In this document: positions 60,001 through 64,000 of the stretch, piece by piece
Position numbering within the stretch: position 1 is the stretch's first letter
Layout of the letters: every line of letters starts with the position of its first letter
DNA from: Aurifilum marmelostoma
Taxonomy: Eukaryota > Ascomycota > Sordariomycetes > Diaporthales > Cryphonectriaceae
DNA length: 64,000 nucleotides
Reading direction: 5' to 3'
Assembly: GCA_027559495.1 (NCBI GenBank)
Contig: JAMXSV010000004.1
Location: 2,469,001 to 2,533,000 of the forward strand
The notes under the pieces: model-generated
Database searches by the model: none
Told to the model about the DNA's origin: nothing
What the model saw: the letters and a program-made list of their open reading frames with translations, nothing else
Made by a program: the position numbers and the translations under genes

Positions 60001-60803
60001 GCTCTGGGTGGGGGTTGCTTACTGCGGGAACGACCATCGGGAGACAGCATGTTCAGCCTGTTCTCCGTCATGAACGGGTCTGCACAACAGGTTGCAACCA
60101 ATCATTAGCTCGGATCCGTTGCTACACAATGTTTGAGGCTGGTCTGGAGTAAGCTGAAGCTCATACCTGGGCCTAGAATCGCGGTCGTTCCACAAGCCAC
60201 GGCCAATCGGGACTCGCCAGTGCGTAGAGCCTGAACGCCTTGGTGGACAGCGATTAAGCTCGAGGAACAAGCGGTGTCGATAGTCAGGCTCGGGCCATGC
60301 CAATCAAAGAAGTACGATATGCGGTTGGAGAGGATGGCCCTCGAGATGCCAGTAGCCGTGTACGTGGGGATGTCATCCACATCGCGCATCAGGATGCCCT
60401 CGTAATCAAGACCCATGACACCGACATAGACAGCCGTATCAGTCCCACGCAGGCTCTCGATAGTGTGGCCGCCCGCGTCGAGAGCCTCGTAGACAGTCTC
60501 CATGAGCATGCGCTGCTGTGGGTCGATCGAGTCTGCTTCTTTCCGGTTGATGTTGAAGAAGCCGGCGTCGAAAGCACGTACATCCTCGTCGAGCAGGTAG
60601 GCATAACGAACATTAGTGGTGCCATGATGGGCGGCATCTGGATGATAGAACCCTTGAACGTTGAACCGGTCGAGGGGGATCTCCTTCCGTATGTCACGCG
60701 GCTTCTCGAGCAGCTGCCACAAGCGTGACGGCGACGTGGAGCCACCAGGGAAGCGACAGCCACTGCCTACAATAGCAATTGGCTCTGGTCGTTGCGGAGT
60801 CAT
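48028..60803 (-). CDS. Hybrid highly reducing polyketide synthase - nonribosomal peptide synthetase (PKS-NRPS)
   Basis: Iterative megasynthase predicted to build a methylated, reduced polyketide, condense it with one amino acid and release it reductively. There are ten exons: 60167-60803, 60023-60079, 59307-59921, 56407-59221, 56134-56348, 53826-56070, 53043-53752, 51078-52934, 50374-51017 and 48028-50304. All phases fit and give 4023 residues with no break. Domains: KS (C179 in DTACSSS, H318 in EAHGTGT, H369 in IGHTEG); AT (GHSSGE, S658); DH (H986 in [11 protein letters not shown]1172 in DVAIQ); cMT (ILELGAGSGG, about 1443-1452); a long region where ER is normally degenerate; KR (GLTGQIG near 2145, S2273, Y2286); ACP (GIDSL, S2462); C (HHIILDG, 2733-2739); A ([25 protein letters not shown]); T (GGNSL, S3627); R (GATGFLA near 3710, Y3856-x3-K3860). 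All core catalytic residues are present. Overall order is that of cytochalasan/ACE1-type synthases; the product is unknown. Confidence 0.96.
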
Positions 60804-62279
60804 GGTCGCGGTAACTCCCTAATCAATTAGGCCGCCGTTGTACAGCTGTAGTCCAAAAGAGCGTAGTACCTAGGTTTGTTCCGCATTAGATAGGAAGAAG
60901 TGTTCTGTGACTTTGTCCCACAGCTCAGTGTCCGTAGCTCGAATACAGACATGGGCTTCATCCTGTATTAATAAAGAAGAAGAAGAAGCCTATTCTTTTG
61001 TCACGTTCGGCACACACTTGTCCCTCATACTCGACAGCCTTCCAGGCCGTATCTCTCAGAATCCACACAACTGTGACTTCGGCCCAAGATCGATGCTGTT
61101 GAGTGTCGAGGAAAGTGGTCAAACCTGTTGCCATCGGTAGGCTGCAGCACGTCGGTGACGATACACTTCGGCGAGAGGCTGCAGCCCATGCTACACAAAA
61201 GCGTTGATCACGGCGACAACGCGGCAGGATATATTGGTCTGTCTCGAAAATGCTCCGATCAAGTTGATAGCACATGTTGGCCTTGTATGCAGTGTTATCG
61301 CGAGGATTTGCCTCCGGCTTCCTGCACCAAGCTGTGATAATGCGCCGAATGATGATACAGTTGTATTTGTCTTCCTATCATTGTTATCTCTTCCTCTTTC
61401 TTGTTCTCATTACTTGATCACCACAACTATTCCCTCTCGCCCGTCTCTTGCAGAACTTGTGGCGCACACCCCAAAGATGCCTTCAAGCCTGGTAACTAGT
61501 GCATCGGACCATATTGGTCTCAGATGTCTGTCTAAGATAGACGCCTTCGGGAGCTTAAAAGCGCCACAGCTTCATAGACGAGAAGTCACTGACTTTTATT
61601 TTGTTTTTTTCTTTTCTATTCCCAGTCATGCGGTTGTGTGTTCGAGTTAATCTCATGTGTAGTGTTGTAGGGATTTATCTGAAGTCTGTGTTCGAGGTAA
61701 TTGATACCTCTATTAGCGTCATAGCTGTAATGGTTTCAACGTTCTTACAAGTCTTATAATGGGTTCATATGATTACCTACGGTCTTCCCGAGTCCAATGG
61801 AAACCAAGTAAGACATGATGATAATCAGTAATTAGTCCTGGCTGAAGTGGAGTTGGCGATGTTGGAATGACTCTCTGATTACGACTTTGTACTTTTTGGT
61901 TTCTCTGTGTAATAACGACGCCAAAATAGCCGCTGGAATTCTATATGCAGGATGATTAGTGGCCTGGGAAAAGAAACCCAAAGAAAGAAAGAAAGAAAAA
62001 AAAGCCATCCTAGAGCGAGCTAGGAAAAAGAAAATCAATACTAGGCCAAACAAGGCAGCTCCTCGATAATTGTAATCACGCAAGGCAAACGGCCGCCACG
62101 GTAGAGACCGCTCCACAGATCAGTGTCTCGTACGCCCATCAAGCACAGACTCTCGAGAGCCCATTATACATGTTCCCTCTGTCAAAAGGAACGACTGTGA
62201 GTCAAAGGTCGCTGCCTCTTCCCCTAGCCTTAGCGCGGCGTGGTATCACTGTACTTCAGTTTCTGTTCGCTACCACACA
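60804..62279. promoter_or_regulatory. Shared upstream region of the divergent PKS-NRPS and Zn2Cys6 genes
   Basis: 1476 bp between two head-to-head starts. It contains GAA and AAAG repeats (about 60971-60987 and 61980-62003) and pyrimidine-rich DNA at 61370-61450. I looked for the AflR-type site TCGN5CGA and found only a near match with four spacer bases (TCGGTGACGA, about 61152). Open frames here (e.g. 61204-61650) are not protein-like. Confidence 0.5.
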
Positions 62280-63796
62280 ATGACTACTCGCGAGCGCTCG
62301 ACTCAGAGGTTGGCCTGTGATCGGTGCCATGGCCAGAAGCTGCGGTGCATTCGAGGATCCTTCCCGACCGGCGCTTGTCAGAGATGTATCAAAGCAAAGG
62401 CTATGTGCCAGTACAGCTCTCCTCTGCGCCTGGGAAGACCTGCCAAGCCGGAATCCGTCAAGGCTACCACTATGACTGGTGGGCGGAGACGGAGCAGCGC
62501 CGCTCTCCCAAGCCCGCATGAATCTACAAGTACAATTTCCACAAGCACAACAGACGGACACGAAGGGGGGCAGTCCGAGGAAGACTACCCCATGAACTTG
62601 TCCCAGCTCGACTTCTTTGATGTCCAGGGCATCCTAAGCCTGCCGCTGCAGGACGAAGCGCACGGTAATTACGCAATTCCCACGAGGCAACCGTCCTTGT
62701 CTGCAGGCACAGATTCAAAGTAGATTTGACTGACAAGATGCCTTTGATTGCTCCAGTCGGCAAAGTAGACGTGCCTGACTTTCCCATTAAATCTTTCAAG
62801 TGGGATGTCGAGGAGCGAGCTGATGAGCACAACACATCTGTCATACCGAGCACTCAGACGCAGCAGCAGCAGCAGCAGCAGATTGATGACTTGAAAGACC
62901 CATCAAGAGCCAAAACGGACTCGTCAGAATTCGTCCTGGGTAATTACATCAGTCACCTCGCACCAGACTCGGCAAACGGCATAGACTTCCAGGCGATCAA
63001 CGTAGCCGACGCCTTCAACACCGACCCGGGTGACGTCTGGACGGGAAGCCTGTCCGTTGACGCGCTGCTAGCCCAGGGACCTCTGGCTAAGACAAGACCA
63101 CAGGAACCAAATCAGTCGAGTGCGCAGGACGACGTACAACGTCAGCTGAGCGAGCTGCTCCGGCGTCTGCACGAGACGCCCTATCACAATCAAATGGCTT
63201 CAGGCACGAACCACGCGGGCGGTTGCATCTCAAACCCGCAGCTCATGGACGAGACCGTCAAAGCTGCTCACACACTGATCAGCATCATCGACTCCGTCCA
63301 GGTGTCCACAGCGCCTGTAGAGCCCTGTCATAACAATCGCTCCAACGCTAGCGATCAGGCGGGGAGTCTCATCGATGCCGGCACCGTCTTCCTCGCCGCG
63401 GCCTGCTACTCCCGCATATTTCGCAACAGCAACACACTAGCGGTGGTGCTGCATGACGCTGTCTCGTCCAATGATATGACGACGCTACGATCGATGCCGA
63501 GCATCAAGATCGGATCGGTCACGCCTTTGCATACGACCTCTCCAGCCATCCAGTCAGCCCTGTGGGTTCAACTCCTCTGGCAGTCGCTTCGGGAGCTCGA
63601 GAAGCGACTCCTGATGCTCTCACAGAGGTCTACCATGCTAGGCCCGCTGTCGATGGAGCCTTCTCTCCAGCCTGGAAACAGATCGCACCTGGCCGATCTG
63701 ACCACGGCTGTAGATGGAGAGGTAGCGAGACTTGAGGTTAGCGTCAACCATCTTCTCAAGACAACTCTGGACACTCTGCGCCACAAAAGCTTCTAG
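62280..63796 (+). CDS. Zn2Cys6 transcription factor, AflR-like, probable pathway regulator
   Basis: Fungal binuclear-zinc regulator. Exons are 62280-62664 and 62757-63796; the intron begins GTAATT and ends GCTCCAG, with a TGACTGAC branch region, and total phase fits 474 residues. The N-terminus carries the full cluster with Cys at 13, 16, 23, 33, 36 and 43 (CDRCHGQKLRC, then ACQRCIKAKAMC), followed by YSSPLRLGRP, the linker form typical of AflR-like cluster regulators. The middle is Ser/Thr/Gln-rich with a seven-CAG run (62861-62881). The C-terminal 200 residues are helical (LISIIDSVQ, AACYSRIFRNS, LWVQLLWQSLRELEKRLLML), resembling the AflR C-terminal regulatory region. Its start faces the PKS-NRPS start across one upstream region, the usual position for an in-cluster activator. 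Regulation of that gene is inference. Confidence 0.9.
62861..62881. repeat. (CAG)7 repeat in the Zn2Cys6 gene
   Basis: Seven CAG codons giving a poly-Gln run in the linker between DNA-binding and C-terminal regions. Confidence 0.9.
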
Positions 63797-64000
63797 CATC
63801 CATGGATCTGATGAGGAGAGTCTGCCCTAAAAGATTAGTGGCAGTTGACTTTGAGTCATGGCTGCGCACTTACAATGTTGTTTGAGAGGGCATGGCTTGC
63901 TTGTCTTCGTTAGTTCAGAACATCCGCATGTTGTTGTTTCACTTCGCAAGAGGCCGAGCTTACGTTGCCACACAGATCTGCTTCGATATCGGACAGGTTG

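Noticed and set aside
61204..61650. 148-codon frame between the PKS-NRPS and the regulator
   Set aside because: No domain, C/T-tract-driven composition, sits in the shared upstream region.
1..64000. CRISPR arrays, insertion sequences, prophage or plasmid features
   Set aside because: No spaced direct repeats, transposase or integrase genes, or prokaryotic gene structure; intron-bearing eukaryotic genes throughout.

Overview
This is a gene-bearing window of nuclear DNA from a filamentous ascomycete, most likely a Sordariomycete-type mould. The grounds are compact genes with 50-120 nt GT-AG introns (GTATGT/GTAAGT donors, CTAAC-like branch sites), fungal-only families (Zn2Cys6 regulator, iterative PKS-NRPS hybrid, RNase P Pop1, Ist3, Hsv2-type PROPPIN) and pyrimidine-rich leaders. 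The species assignment is inference. No prokaryotic, plasmid, phage or CRISPR signal was seen, and no tRNA or rRNA gene could be supported.

Left part (1-11.8 kb): the 3' part of an oxysterol-binding protein with an FFAT motif; POP1 of RNase P/MRP; an NT-type C2-domain protein; the FG nucleoporin Nup57; and the complex I subunit NUO-20.8. Then comes an 8.5 kb stretch with no gene I can support, ended by a secreted CAP/PR-1 protein (20.35 kb) and a small secreted Pro-rich protein (24.2 kb).

Middle (26-42 kb): housekeeping genes in the order ceramide synthase, BI-1/LFG membrane protein, Cdc11-type septin, Hsv2-type PROPPIN, spliceosomal Ist3 and dynein light intermediate chain. From 42 to 48 kb the window is sparse and holds two proteins I do not recognise: a small membrane protein and a His-rich acidic protein.

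Right part (48-64 kb): the main accessory locus. A single ten-exon gene on the minus strand (48028-60803) reads without a break as a 4023-residue hybrid, KS-AT-DH-cMT-(inactive ER region)-KR-ACP-C-A-T-R. It is divergent from an AflR-like Zn2Cys6 regulator (62280-63796) across a 1.5 kb shared upstream region. I see no trans-acting enoyl reductase, P450, transporter or hydrolase to its left, so any remaining cluster genes would lie beyond 64 kb. The release domain keeps its Tyr/Lys pair, which suggests reductive release of an aminoacyl-polyketide aldehyde. The adenylation domain carries Asn where the amino-group-binding Asp usually sits.

A cross-cutting observation concerns sequence quality. 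Four genes (POP1 twice, the NT-C2 gene, the small secreted protein and the His-rich protein) lose frame exactly at runs of 5-7 G or C. In each case ignoring one base restores a single continuous reading frame whose total length is divisible by three. The NUP57 exon 1/2 junction may be another case. These look more like homopolymer over-calls than real pseudogenes.
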